NCBI GenBank assembly: GCA_035534435.1 | Contig: DATLRX010000113.1 | Span: 7,558 to 71,557 of the forward strand | DNA length: 64,000 bases | Reading direction: 5' to 3' | Source: Palsa-851 sp035534435 | Lineage (GTDB): Bacteria; Chloroflexota; Dormibacteria; Aeolococcales; Aeolococcaceae | Shown here: piece by piece, positions 24,872 through 33,658 of the stretch | How the letters are laid out: each line of letters starts with the position of its first letter | Numbering within the stretch: position 1 is the first letter of the stretch | Notes under the pieces: generated by a model | Database searches by the model: none | What the model was told of the DNA's origin: nothing | What the model saw: the letters and a program-made list of their open reading frames with translations, nothing else | Program-made: the position numbers and the translations under genes

Positions 24872-25683
24872 GCCTTGTTCGCCTCCGAGCCGGTCGACGG
24901 GCTGAGGCTCGTCGCGGCTCCCAAAAACAGTTCCTCGAAATCCTGGCGATCGAGGAGTTCGCCGGGTCGCCCCTCCAGGCGGGTGGAGCCAGACACGAGC
25001 ACACAGGTCCAGGCAGCGATCTCGAGCGCGGCGCGTGCTCGCTGCTCGACGAGCAGGACAGCCTTGCCCATTGCGCCGAGGCCCTTCACCTGCTCGTGCA
25101 GCAGCTTCTCTGCGAGTTGCGGAGCGAGGTTGGCTGTGGGTTCGTCGAGGATCAGGACCTGCGGGTCCAGCATCAGCACCCTCGCGATCGCGAGCATCTT
25201 CCGCTCACCCCCGCTGAGCTTGTCTGCGCGCCGCTTGAGCATCGGCTTCAACGCGGGGAAGACGTCGAGCACTTCGGGCACGCGAGTGTGGATGACGGAC
25301 GCGGGCAGGAGATACGCGCCCATCTCGAGGTTCTCGAGGACGGTCAACGGTTCGAAGATGTCCTGCACCTGGGGGACGTAACCGACCCCGCGGCGCGCCA
25401 GCTGCTCCGGCGGGCGGTTGGTGACGTCGTCCGTTCCGAGCATCACGCGGCCAGCGGTCACCCGGAGAATGCCGACGAGCGATTTCAGCAGCGTACTCTT
25501 CCCCGCGCCGTTGGGGCCGATGACGGCCACGATCTCACCGAGCCCGACGCTCAACGAGACGTCCTGGATCACCGGAACCCCGCCGTATCCCGAGGTGATG
25601 CCTTCGGCCCGCAGCAGCTGCTCAGGTCGTTGCGTGCCTGGCGTCACAGCCTCACCCGACAAGGTATGCGTCAACGATTTCAC
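24868..25683 (-). CDS. livF: Branched-chain amino acid-type ABC transporter ATP-binding protein (LivF)
   Basis: The protein has Walker A GPNGAGKST, Q-loop YVPQ, signature LSGGERKM, Walker B VLILDEPTANLAP and the H-loop region after VLLVEQR. The short LivF-type core (about 235 residues after the N-tail) and gene order match Liv/HAAT importers. Start is uncertain: GTG 25683 overlaps livG by 32 nt and lacks a clear RBS, while GTG 25647 lies 4 nt after the livG stop. ATPase in the cytoplasm, pairing with LivG. Confidence 0.92.
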   Translation of the reverse strand: MKSLTHTLSGEAVTPGTQRPEQLLRAEGITSGYGGVPVIQDVSLSVGLGEIVAVIGPNGAGKSTLLKSLVGILRVTAGRVMLGTDDVTNRPPEQLARRGVGYVPQVQDIFEPLTVLENLEMGAYLLPASVIHTRVPEVLDVFPALKPMLKRRADKLSGGERKMLAIARVLMLDPQVLILDEPTANLAPQLAEKLLHEQVKGLGAMGKAVLLVEQRARAALEIAAWTCVLVSGSTRLEGRPGELLDRQDFEELFLGAATSLSPSTGSEANKA

Positions 25684-26473
25684 GCTGTTGCCTGAGGAAG
25701 GTCATCGTTCCCTGACCGATGACGTGTCCCTGGGCCATGACGATGACCGGGTCACAGAGCCGTTCGATCATATGGAGCTCGTGCTCGACGATGAGGATCG
25801 TGAGCCCGTCGTCGCGCAGCGCCTCGCAATAGGACGCGATCTCGCCGACGATCGAGGGATGCACGCCCGACATCGGTTCGTCGAGAAGCAGCAACCGAGG
25901 CCGCAGCATCAGCGAACGCATGATCTCGACCAGACGTTTCTGTCCCCCGCTCAGCGAGCCCGCGTAATCGGACTCCTTGGCGGACATACGGAAACGGTCA
26001 AGCAGGACGCGCGCCTGCATGACGAGGCGGTCCTCGTCCACACCCCAGTAGCGCCTGCCGAGCAGCGCGCCGATCAGCGAGTCGCCGCGGTTGTCCGGTG
26101 CGGCGGTCATGAGGTTCTCGAGCACGGTCAGCTGCGCGAACTCCGACGGGAGCTGGAAGGTGCGGACGAGCCCACGCCGCGCCCGCTGAAAGGCGGGCAT
26201 CCTGGTCACATCCGTGCCGTCGAAGATGATCGTCCCGGAGCTCGCCGGAAGCGTGCCCGCAAGCACGGCGAGGAACGTCGACTTCCCGGCTCCGTTGGGC
26301 CCAATGAGACCGGTGATGCGGCCGGGCTGCACGTCGATGGACACATCCTCGACGGCGTGCATCCCCTCGAAATGTCTGCTGACCCCACGTGCCTGCAACA
26401 GCGCGACGGATGTGGGCGCAGCCTCACCGCCGGCGTCCCGGCGATTCGCGACGGCGTCGGCCTCAACCGGCAC
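25652..26473 (-). CDS. livG: Branched-chain amino acid-type ABC transporter ATP-binding protein (LivG)
   Basis: Walker A GPNGAGKST, the LivG-type RTFQLPSEFAQLTVLENL, signature LSGGQKRLVEI and Walker B LLLLDEPMSGVHP are present. GTG 26473 is chosen because a strong GAGGAGG lies six bases upstream; a more distant start at 26542 would only add a low-complexity tail. The start overlaps the livM stop by 11 nt. The protein pairs with LivF to power the importer. Confidence 0.92.
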   Translation of the reverse strand: MPVEADAVANRRDAGGEAAPTSVALLQARGVSRHFEGMHAVEDVSIDVQPGRITGLIGPNGAGKSTFLAVLAGTLPASSGTIIFDGTDVTRMPAFQRARRGLVRTFQLPSEFAQLTVLENLMTAAPDNRGDSLIGALLGRRYWGVDEDRLVMQARVLLDRFRMSAKESDYAGSLSGGQKRLVEIMRSLMLRPRLLLLDEPMSGVHPSIVGEIASYCEALRDDGLTILIVEHELHMIERLCDPVIVMAQGHVIGQGTMTFLRQQREIVDAYLVG

Positions 26474-27446
26474 CGCGTTCCTCCTCAGGCTGCTTCGCTG
26501 CGGCGACGCGGAAGACCCGCCGGCGCTCTGGAATGACTCCACGCGGACGGAACCAGAGGAAGCCGAGAATCAGGCCCCCGATGCACACCCATTCAAACGC
26601 GGGGATGAGCCCGGGCGGTCCGAACGGAGGGATGTAGCGGGTCGCCTCCTCGAAGCCGACGGGGACGAGCAGCGCGCCGAGCACCGCACCGTAGTTGTTG
26701 CCGCGACCGCCGACGATCACCGCGGCGAAGAGGATCAGCGTTTCCGGGTACAGCCATGTCGACGGTGCCCATGTCGTGATGAAGCCCACGAGGATCGCGC
26801 CGCTCAAACCGGCGATCGCGCCGCCGACGACGAACACGCTCATCTTGAGCGCCACCGAGTTCTTGCCGAGCGCGTTCGCCGCGAGCTCGTTCTCACGCAT
26901 GGCCCGAAGCGACCGTCCGTACGGCGAGTTGATGATGCGTTGCGCGATCACGAAGACGATCGCGGCAAGGACGACGGTCGCCGCCGCGTACGCCCACTCA
27001 TAACCGGCGGAAGAGGGATCGAGTAGATTCGCCAGGGGCTGGGGGACCAGCGCGAGCCCTGCAGCGCCGTCGAGGAACGGCGGAGTGTTGGTGACGACCA
27101 GCGTCGCGATCACGGAGAGCACGAGCATTGCGATCGCCTGGTAATCACTGCGCAGCCTTCGGAGGACGACCAGCCCGATCGGCGGGGCGAGCAGCGCGCC
27201 GACGACGGTGGCGCCGATCCACGGAAGGGGGAAGGGGAGGTTCAACCCGAGGATGTACGTCTGGAAGCCGCCGTTCGCGGTATCCGGCGGCATCGAGAGC
27301 ACGCCGGCGGTGTAGGCCCCGGCCGCTTGGAAGATGATGAAGCTGAAGTTCACGATGCCGGACACGCCGAATTGCAGGCTGATCGCGAGGCAGGCGAGCG
27401 CGTCGACCCCCGCGTACACGAGCACCGTTGTGAGGTAGTACGTCAT
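26463..27446 (-). CDS. livM: Branched-chain amino acid-type ABC transporter permease (LivM)
   Basis: The 327-residue membrane protein has about nine to ten helices, with LivM landmarks SIRAMRENELAANALG-like text (here RSLRAMRENELAANALGKNSVALK), which is the cytoplasmic coupling helix touching the ATPases, and VVGGRGNNYGAVLGALLV. It forms the channel with LivH. ATG 27446 overlaps the livH stop by 4 nt. Confidence 0.92.
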   Translation of the reverse strand: MTYYLTTVLVYAGVDALACLAISLQFGVSGIVNFSFIIFQAAGAYTAGVLSMPPDTANGGFQTYILGLNLPFPLPWIGATVVGALLAPPIGLVVLRRLRSDYQAIAMLVLSVIATLVVTNTPPFLDGAAGLALVPQPLANLLDPSSAGYEWAYAAATVVLAAIVFVIAQRIINSPYGRSLRAMRENELAANALGKNSVALKMSVFVVGGAIAGLSGAILVGFITTWAPSTWLYPETLILFAAVIVGGRGNNYGAVLGALLVPVGFEEATRYIPPFGPPGLIPAFEWVCIGGLILGFLWFRPRGVIPERRRVFRVAAAKQPEEERGAG

Positions 27447-28327
27447 CCCGCAGCAGCCAGCGCGCCGCGCTTGGCAAGCAGACCCTGCGGCCGGAGCACC
27501 ATGACCAGAACCAGGACGGCGAACGCCACGACCTGCTTGTACTCGGGCGAGATGACCGCGGCGCTCAGCTCCGTCATCTCCCCGATGATCACCGCGCCGA
27601 TCATCGCGCCATACGGATGACCGGCGCCGCCGAGCACCGCCGCGGCGATGATCGGAATGAGGAATTCAGAACCGTTGGCGACGGCGAAGGCATCGGAGTT
27701 CATGCCGGCGACGACCCCCGCGACTCCGCACAAGGCGCCGGTGATGAGCCACGCAAGGTCGATGACCCGGGCGGTCGGAATCCCGCAGTTCCGGGCGAGT
27801 GTCGGATTGGCGGCGGTGGCTCGCATCGCCTTTCCCAGGCGTGTGAAGTGCAGCAGCGAATGGACCACCACCATGACGACGACCGCCACCGCCATGATCG
27901 CGATCTGCACGCCGGTCAACGCGATTGACCCGGCGTGGAACGTCGCGCCCGTGTCGAGGTGGTACGAGACGCTGTCGTACCCGGCGATCGGGAGCAGCAC
28001 GTTGGCGATGACGAGTGACACGGCGAGCGAGATGATCACCATGCCGATGAGGTTGGTCCCCTTGCGCTGAAACGGCGCGTAGATCCCACGGTTGAGGAGG
28101 AAGGAGAACACAGCGCCGAAAACAGCGCCGACGATCATCGACAGCCAGATGTTCACGCCCGCGTTGTTGACGGCGTACGCCGCAAATGCGGACGCGATCA
28201 TCACCTGTCCATACGCGAGGTTGATCATGTTCGTGATGCCGAACTGCATCGTGAATCCCACCGCCGCGATGGCGATGATCGACATGCTCACGAGGCCGAA
28301 GCCGAAGGCGGCAACGATCAGACTCAT
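27443..28327 (-). CDS. livH: Branched-chain amino acid-type ABC transporter permease (LivH)
   Basis: The 294-residue membrane protein has about eight helices. The LivH signature includes FGITNMINLAYGQVMIASAFAAYAV near residue 30, the coupling region LGKAMRATAANPTLARNCGI and the GGAGHPYGAMIGAVIIGE loop. It follows livK by 27 nt and overlaps livM by 4 nt. The fingerprint is of the HAAT family, which besides branched-chain amino acids also imports urea, amides and aromatic acids. Confidence 0.92.
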   Translation of the reverse strand: MSLIVAAFGFGLVSMSIIAIAAVGFTMQFGITNMINLAYGQVMIASAFAAYAVNNAGVNIWLSMIVGAVFGAVFSFLLNRGIYAPFQRKGTNLIGMVIISLAVSLVIANVLLPIAGYDSVSYHLDTGATFHAGSIALTGVQIAIMAVAVVVMVVVHSLLHFTRLGKAMRATAANPTLARNCGIPTARVIDLAWLITGALCGVAGVVAGMNSDAFAVANGSEFLIPIIAAAVLGGAGHPYGAMIGAVIIGEMTELSAAVISPEYKQVVAFAVLVLVMVLRPQGLLAKRGALAAAG

Positions 28328-28354
28328 CGTTGCCGCCTCCAGTCGTTATGGGAC

Positions 28355-29659
28355 TCAGCCACCGCCGGCCGCGATGATGGCCGCGGTCTGCGCCTGGGTC
28401 AGCGTGCCAATCGTGACCTCGTTCCCGCTCGCGTCGTACTTGACGAGAATGTAGCCCTGCTGTGAGTTGTTGTACTGGTTGTAGTTCGTCGGACCGCCGG
28501 CGCCGACCCAGCGAACCTTCTGCCCGTTCTTGATCGCGGCGACGCCGGCCGCGTACGTGTTGACGGTGACGGATCCGCTCACGCCGTTGCCCACGTCCTT
28601 GATCACGGGGTTGTAGACGGTCGGGTCGAGGCTCTTGGTCTCATCCATCGCGAGCGCGGTCTGGATGATGCCGTCGTAGAGATGCAGCGTGGCGCCGCGC
28701 TGTGCGTACTTGGGTGCTGCGGGGAACTGGGACGCCACGGCGTCGAGGTTCGTCTTGAACTCGTCGTACCCGGGTCCACTGAACGTCACGCCGAGATCGA
28801 CGGCACTGAAGTTGGTGACCAGGTCCTGCACCCCGATGGCCCCGGAGACCGCGGAGAACCACACCGGATCGATGGTGGCGGACGTTCCCATGAATGGGAG
28901 GCTCGAACCGTTCAGCTGCTTCACCTCCGCCATGTAGGTCGCGTCGGTCGGACCGAGTGCCTCAGTGAAGATGACGTCCGGGTGCGTGGCGAGCATCGCC
29001 GTCACCTCGGTCCGGTACGACGGCTGTCCGAGCGCGATCGCCTGGTTGATCGTGACCGTTGCACCGAGGTTCTTGAGCGCGGTCATGGCCGGCCCGACAA
29101 AGGCCTGCGACCCGATGTCGTTGCCGAAGACGAGCGCGACCTTCTTGTAGTTGAAGTGGTCGAGCGCGCTGCCGACCATCGCGAAGGCGTCGAACTCGTC
29201 GGGCGGTACCAGGCGATGGAAATATGTGAAGCTCGTCTTGTTGAATTCCGATTGCCCGGTCATGCAGAACATCGGGATATGGGCCTGATTGAGGATGGGG
29301 GCGACGCTGGCCGCCTCGTCGGAGGTGCAGCCGACCACGGCCATCAGGTTGGAGTGGCTGGCCACCATCTGCTGGGCTGCCGGGACGGCGTCGGCAGGTT
29401 CGCCGCGGGTGTCGAACTCCTGGCAGCTGACCTTGTGGCCCATGACGCCGCCGGCGTTGTTGATCGCCCGTGCCGCGGGCAGGCAGGCCGCGAAGTACGC
29501 GGGACCCAGGGCGGCGTCCGGGCCAGTGAACGGCGCGATGACGCCGATCAGCAGTGCCGAGCTGCTGGTCGACCCGGTGCTGCCGCTCCCGCAGGCGGCG
29601 AGACCCACGGCGAGTACGGGGACGAGTCCGAGACCGATCCGGTGACCGCTACCAAGCAT
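28355..29659 (-). CDS. Liv-type ABC transporter substrate-binding lipoprotein
   Basis: A signal peptide with lipobox LAAC (Cys23) is followed by a periplasmic-binding type I domain: LLIGVIAPFTGPDAALGP, INNAGGVMGHKV, VVGCTSDEAASVAPILNQAHIP and FHRLVPPDEFDAFAM. The pocket residues seen in true Leu/Ile/Val-binding proteins are not conserved clearly enough to name the ligand. ATG 29659 has GGAGG seven bases upstream and begins the signal peptide. First gene of the transporter operon, divergent from the GntR regulator. Confidence 0.9.
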   Translation of the reverse strand: MLGSGHRIGLGLVPVLAVGLAACGSGSTGSTSSSALLIGVIAPFTGPDAALGPAYFAACLPAARAINNAGGVMGHKVSCQEFDTRGEPADAVPAAQQMVASHSNLMAVVGCTSDEAASVAPILNQAHIPMFCMTGQSEFNKTSFTYFHRLVPPDEFDAFAMVGSALDHFNYKKVALVFGNDIGSQAFVGPAMTALKNLGATVTINQAIALGQPSYRTEVTAMLATHPDVIFTEALGPTDATYMAEVKQLNGSSLPFMGTSATIDPVWFSAVSGAIGVQDLVTNFSAVDLGVTFSGPGYDEFKTNLDAVASQFPAAPKYAQRGATLHLYDGIIQTALAMDETKSLDPTVYNPVIKDVGNGVSGSVTVNTYAAGVAAIKNGQKVRWVGAGGPTNYNQYNNSQQGYILVKYDASGNEVTIGTLTQAQTAAIIAAGGG

Positions 29660-29699
29660 CGCAGTGCCCTCCGATTGCCCCCTACACGGCTGACCTAAG

Positions 29700-29711
29700 A
29701 TTGTCGACAAT
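29700..29711. promoter_or_regulatory. Perfect palindrome, candidate operator of the GntR/FCD regulator
   Basis: ATTGTCGACAAT is a perfect 12-bp palindrome in the 67-bp gap between the divergent livK and gntR-type genes. FadR-subfamily operators commonly have the form TTGT-NN-ACAA. A related half site GAACAAT follows at 29729. It is placed to control both promoters. Confidence 0.65.
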
Positions 29712-29726
29712 ACTAGCGACAGCAGT

Positions 29727-30464
29727 GTGAACAATCTAGCCCCCAATCACCAGAGGGTTTCCACCGGCGATTCGAGTTCGGAGGTCTGCCGCCAGCTTCG
29801 CGAGGCGATCGTGAGCGGGTGGTTTCAGCCGGGCGAACGCCTCGTGGAAGCCGATCTCGCCGTTCGTTTCGGTGCCGGCCGGACGGCCATTCGAGCCGCG
29901 CTGGCGACCCTCGACCAGGAGGGGCTGATCACCCGCGAGCCGAACCGCGGGGCGCGGGTGCGACTCATCACCGACCGCGAAGCGCTCGAGATCGAGCAGG
30001 TGCGGAACGCGCTCGAGCGGTTGCTCGCCCGTACAGCGGGCGCCCAGGCGACCGACCAGGATGTGGCCGATCTCCGGCAGATGGTTGCGGAGATGGCCGA
30101 ACGCATTCGTGAGAACGACGCGCTCGGCTATTCCGAGCTCAACGCGAAGTTCCACCAGCGCATCTGGGGGATCGCCGACAACCAGACGGCGTCCAGGATG
30201 CTCATCACGCTCAAGTCCCAGAGCATCAGATTCCAGTATCGAACCATGCTCCGCCCGGGTCGCACCGCGCAGTCGTTCCGGGAGCACGAGGCCATCGTCG
30301 CCGCCATCGCGGCACACGACCTGGATGCCTGCGACGCCGCGATGGCGGAGCATCTCCGCCATGTCCTCGAGACGCTCCAGTGGGCCATCGAGTCGCAGCA
30401 TCGGGAGCCTCCGTGGGCATCCCTCCACCGAGACGGACCGGAGCGCGCGCGGCTGAGATCGTAG
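29727..30464 (+). CDS. GntR-family transcriptional regulator, FCD (FadR) subfamily
   Basis: An N-terminal winged helix (about 17-82, CRQLREAIVSGWFQPGERLVEADLA and GRTAIRAALATLDQEGLI) is followed by an all-helical FCD ligand domain with metal-type positions in NAKFHQRIW, FREHEAIVAAI and MAEHLRHV. Ligands in this subfamily are typically organic acids. Because it is divergent from the Liv/FAH operon and a palindrome lies between, it probably represses that operon and itself. GTG 29727 lacks a ribosome binding site. Confidence 0.88.
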   Translation: MNNLAPNHQRVSTGDSSSEVCRQLREAIVSGWFQPGERLVEADLAVRFGAGRTAIRAALATLDQEGLITREPNRGARVRLITDREALEIEQVRNALERLLARTAGAQATDQDVADLRQMVAEMAERIRENDALGYSELNAKFHQRIWGIADNQTASRMLITLKSQSIRFQYRTMLRPGRTAQSFREHEAIVAAIAAHDLDACDAAMAEHLRHVLETLQWAIESQHREPPWASLHRDGPERARLRS

Positions 30465-30473
30465 AGCCGCGAC

Positions 30474-30502
30474 TGCATAACTATGCAGGCTGGCCGTATA
30501 CT
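30474..30502 (+). promoter_or_regulatory. argC promoter with overlapping ARG-box-like palindrome
   Basis: TGCATAACTATGCA (30474-30487) is an interrupted palindrome resembling ArgR operators of high-GC bacteria. It covers the -35 position of a promoter whose -10 is TATACT (30497-30502). The ATG of argC follows nine bases after the -10. ArgR is encoded in the same operon, so arginine-dependent repression is expected. Confidence 0.7.
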
Positions 30503-30511
30503 CTCTCGGCC

Positions 30512-31537
30512 ATGGTCCACGGAACCCCACTCCGCGCCGCCGTCGTCGGTTCCACCGGCTACATCGGCATGCAGTGCACGGCACTGCTCGCCGCGCATCC
30601 TGATGTGGAGCTGATCGGCGTCCTCGCTCGAAGCAACACGGGGAAGCGATATCGCGACGTCGTTCCCGGGAGCACCATCGACCTGACCATCGAGGACAGC
30701 CTCGATCCCGGCGCGGCGGACGTTGTCGTCGCCGCGCTGCCGCACACGGTCGCGGCACGTCGTGCTCCAGGATGGCTCGCGCACGGCGTGACCGTCATCG
30801 ACTGCTCCGCCGATTTCCGGCTCCACGATCCCGCTGCATATGCCACGTGGTACGGCGTCGAGCACCCAACGCCGGACCTGCTCGACGAAGCCGTGTACGC
30901 CATGGTCGAGCTCCAGCGGGAACGGCTCGCCGGCGCGAACCTCATCGCCGTGCCCGGCTGCTATCCCACGGCGACATTGCTCGCGTGCACGCCCGCGCTG
31001 CGCGCCGGCCTCATCGAGCACGACGTCGTCGTCGACGCCAAGAGCGGTGTCAGCGGCGCGGGGCGCGAGGCCAAGCTGGGCAACAGCTTCTCGGAGGTGA
31101 ACGAGTCCGTCCACGCGTACGGTGTCGCGGGGCACCGTCACAAGTCGGAGATGCTCGAGCAGCTGCACGACGCGGCAGGCGCCGACGTGCGGCTCACCTT
31201 CGTCCCGCACCTGATTCCCATGACGCGCGGCATCCTCGCGACGGCGTATCTGCGCCCGCTCCCCGGAGTCACCGCCGCGCAGGTGCATCAGGTCTATGCG
31301 GACTTCTGCCACACGAGTCCCTTCCTCGAGCTTGTCGACACGCCACCGGCGACCAAGAGCGTCACGGGCACCAACCGCGCGGCGATCAACGCCGGCTGGC
31401 AGGACGGTGTCGCGGTGATCACGGTCGCCATCGACAACCTCGGGAAGGGCGGCGCCGGCCAGGCCGTGCACGCGATGAACGTCCGCTTCGGGTTCGATGA
31501 GACGGCGGGGCTGGAGACCCGCGCGCTGTGGCCATGA
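30512..31537 (+). CDS. argC: N-acetyl-gamma-glutamyl-phosphate reductase
   Basis: This NADPH enzyme makes N-acetylglutamate semialdehyde, third step of arginine synthesis. The 341-residue protein has the nucleotide motif VVGSTGYIGMQC near residue 11, VIDCSADFRL, and the catalytic Cys in AVPGCYPTATLL near residue 150, plus GHRHKSEM with the active His. First gene of argC-J-B-D-R-G-H. The ATG is nine bases from a TATACT box, so the mRNA is probably leaderless. Its 3' end overlaps argJ by 10 nt. Confidence 0.95.
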   Translation: MVHGTPLRAAVVGSTGYIGMQCTALLAAHPDVELIGVLARSNTGKRYRDVVPGSTIDLTIEDSLDPGAADVVVAALPHTVAARRAPGWLAHGVTVIDCSADFRLHDPAAYATWYGVEHPTPDLLDEAVYAMVELQRERLAGANLIAVPGCYPTATLLACTPALRAGLIEHDVVVDAKSGVSGAGREAKLGNSFSEVNESVHAYGVAGHRHKSEMLEQLHDAAGADVRLTFVPHLIPMTRGILATAYLRPLPGVTAAQVHQVYADFCHTSPFLELVDTPPATKSVTGTNRAAINAGWQDGVAVITVAIDNLGKGGAGQAVHAMNVRFGFDETAGLETRALWP

Positions 31538-32763
31538 CCGCCGAGGCCGAGCACCCGAACCGAGCCGGCGTGTGCGCGCCGCTCGGGTTCCGCGCGGGTG
31601 TCGCGGCCGCCGGCGTCCGTCTCGACGGCAACGAGACGCGCACCGACGTCGCCGTGATCCGCTCCGACACACCGGCGGTCGCCGCCGGGGTGTTCACGCG
31701 CAACACGGTCAAAGCTGCGCCCGTCGTGATCTCCCAGCTGACGCTCCGGCGCGGCGCTCCCATCTCCGCCGTCGTCGTCAACGCGGGAAACGCGAACGCC
31801 TGCACCGGCGCGCAGGGATTCCGCGACGCGCTCGTGATGTGCGCCACCACCGGTGACGTGCTCGATCTCGACCCGTCCGATGTGCTCGTCTGCAGCACCG
31901 GTGTCATCGGCCGGCCGATGCCGATGGAGCGCGTGATGCGCGGCATCCGCGCTGCGGGTCTGGCGATGTCGCCCGGCGCCGGAGACGAGGTCGCTCGCGC
32001 GATCATGACCACCGACACGGTTCCGAAGACCGCGGTGGCGACGTTCGTCGCAAGCGGCTTCACGTACACGGTCGGAGGAACGGCCAAGGGCGCGGGCATG
32101 CTCCATCCCGACATGGCGACCCTGCTCGCGTTCATCACGACCGATGCGCCGGTCGATGCGTCGGTGCTGCAGCCCGCTCTCTCGCGTGTCACCGACAGCA
32201 CGTTCAATTGCGTCACGGTGGACGGCGACACCTCGACGAACGACACCTGCCTCCTGCTCGCCAACGGCGCTGCCGGCGGAACGAGCATCACGAGCGGCTC
32301 GAGCGCCGCAGCCGCGTTCGAGGACGCTCTCATGCGGGTGTGTGACTCGCTCGCCGAGCAACTGGTCGCGGATGCGGAGGGTGCGACACGACACTTCCGC
32401 GTCGCCGTCGACGGTGCCGCCGACGGCGACCAGGCCCGTGTCGCGGCGCGCGTCGTCGCGCAGAGCCCGTTGGTGAAGACCGCGGTGCACGGCGGCGATC
32501 CCAACTGGGGCCGCATCGTCGCGGCGCTCGGCCGAAGCGGCGCCGACTTCACGCTCGACAGGTGCAGGGTGGCGATCGGTGGCCTCGTCGTCTTCGACCG
32601 CGGAGCGCCTGAGCCCGTCGATCACAACCTCGTGCGTGTCGCGCTCTCGAGCCCGCGTATCGACATCGCCATCGACCTCGGCGCCGGCGACGGATCGGGT
32701 CACGCCTGGGGATGCGACCTGTCCCCGGAATACGTTCACATCAACGCCGACTACACCACCTGA
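31528..32763 (+). CDS. argJ: Bifunctional glutamate N-acetyltransferase / ornithine acetyltransferase
   Basis: The protein transfers acetyl groups between acetylornithine and glutamate, closing the cyclic arginine pathway. The 411-residue precursor has the self-cleavage site in MLHPDMATLLAFITTDA, where Thr becomes the N-terminal nucleophile of the beta chain. The usual ATML reads ATLL here. NAGNANACTG and GDPNWGRI are other conserved blocks. Start is GTG 31528 or ATG 31534, both within argC. Whether it also accepts acetyl-CoA (bifunctional) cannot be read; no argA is seen nearby. Confidence 0.94.
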   Translation: MAMTAEAEHPNRAGVCAPLGFRAGVAAAGVRLDGNETRTDVAVIRSDTPAVAAGVFTRNTVKAAPVVISQLTLRRGAPISAVVVNAGNANACTGAQGFRDALVMCATTGDVLDLDPSDVLVCSTGVIGRPMPMERVMRGIRAAGLAMSPGAGDEVARAIMTTDTVPKTAVATFVASGFTYTVGGTAKGAGMLHPDMATLLAFITTDAPVDASVLQPALSRVTDSTFNCVTVDGDTSTNDTCLLLANGAAGGTSITSGSSAAAAFEDALMRVCDSLAEQLVADAEGATRHFRVAVDGAADGDQARVAARVVAQSPLVKTAVHGGDPNWGRIVAALGRSGADFTLDRCRVAIGGLVVFDRGAPEPVDHNLVRVALSSPRIDIAIDLGAGDGSGHAWGCDLSPEYVHINADYTT

Positions 32764-32782
32764 TATCGAGAAGAGCGAGCAC

Positions 32783-33658
32783 ATGCCAGAACAGACCATC
32801 GACGAACGGATCCAGCGTGCGGAGGTGCTCATCGAGGCACTGCCGTACATCAAGCGTTTCGCCGGGCACATCCTCGTCGTCAAGGTGGGAGGCGCCGCCA
32901 GTGCGGCCGCGGACCTCGACGCCGTGCTCGAGGACATCGTGCTGCTGCGTTTCGTCGGCATGCGGCCGGTCATCGTGCATGGCGGCGGAGCGGAGATCAG
33001 CGCGTGGCAGGAGCGCATGGGGATCGAGACGAAGTTCGTCAACGGCCTGCGCGTCACCGATGCGCCGACCATGGAGATCGCCAAGATGGTCCTCACCGGC
33101 AAGATCGGGCCCGATATCGTCGCCCGCATCCACACGCTCGGCGCCGGTGCGATCGGGCTGTCGGGGGAGGACGGCCCAACCCTGCTCGTGAAGCCACGCG
33201 CTGACGCGGGTGGCGCGGATCTCGGCTTCGTCGGCGACGTCGCGCAGGTGAACGCCGAGCCGCTGCTCGCGATCCTCGACCAGGGACGTGTCCCGGTGAT
33301 GGCGTCGATCGGGCTCGGCTACGACGGGCAGGCGTACAACGTCAATGCGGACACCGTCGCGGCGGAGCTGGCGATCGCGCTGCACGCCACGAAGCTCATC
33401 CTCATGACGGACGTCGACGGTGTCCGCGACGCCGCGGGTGCGCTCATCAGCGAGCTCGACGCCGCGCGCGCACACGAGTTGCTCGAGTCCGGCGTCATCC
33501 GCGACGGGATGATCCCCAAGGTGACGGCGGCCATCCGCGCCACCGACGGTGGCTGCGCAACGCACATCATCGACGCGCGCGTACCGCATGCATTGCTGCT
33601 CGAACTGCTGACCGAGCGTGGCGTTGGCACCATGCTGACTCGGGCGGGACAGCCGTGA
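32783..33658 (+). CDS. argB: Acetylglutamate kinase
   Basis: It phosphorylates N-acetylglutamate. The 291-residue protein shows VVKVGGAA near residue 26 (phosphate loop), IVHGGGAEI, the NAG-binding RVTDAPTMEIAKMVL, and ATP-site YNVNADTVAAELA and LMTDVDGVRD. The N-terminal helix region (residues 1-20) matches arginine-sensitive hexameric enzymes, so feedback inhibition is likely. ATG 32783 follows a GAGAAGAGCGAG stretch. The stop overlaps argD by 4 nt. Confidence 0.95.
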   Translation: MPEQTIDERIQRAEVLIEALPYIKRFAGHILVVKVGGAASAAADLDAVLEDIVLLRFVGMRPVIVHGGGAEISAWQERMGIETKFVNGLRVTDAPTMEIAKMVLTGKIGPDIVARIHTLGAGAIGLSGEDGPTLLVKPRADAGGADLGFVGDVAQVNAEPLLAILDQGRVPVMASIGLGYDGQAYNVNADTVAAELAIALHATKLILMTDVDGVRDAAGALISELDAARAHELLESGVIRDGMIPKVTAAIRATDGGCATHIIDARVPHALLLELLTERGVGTMLTRAGQP

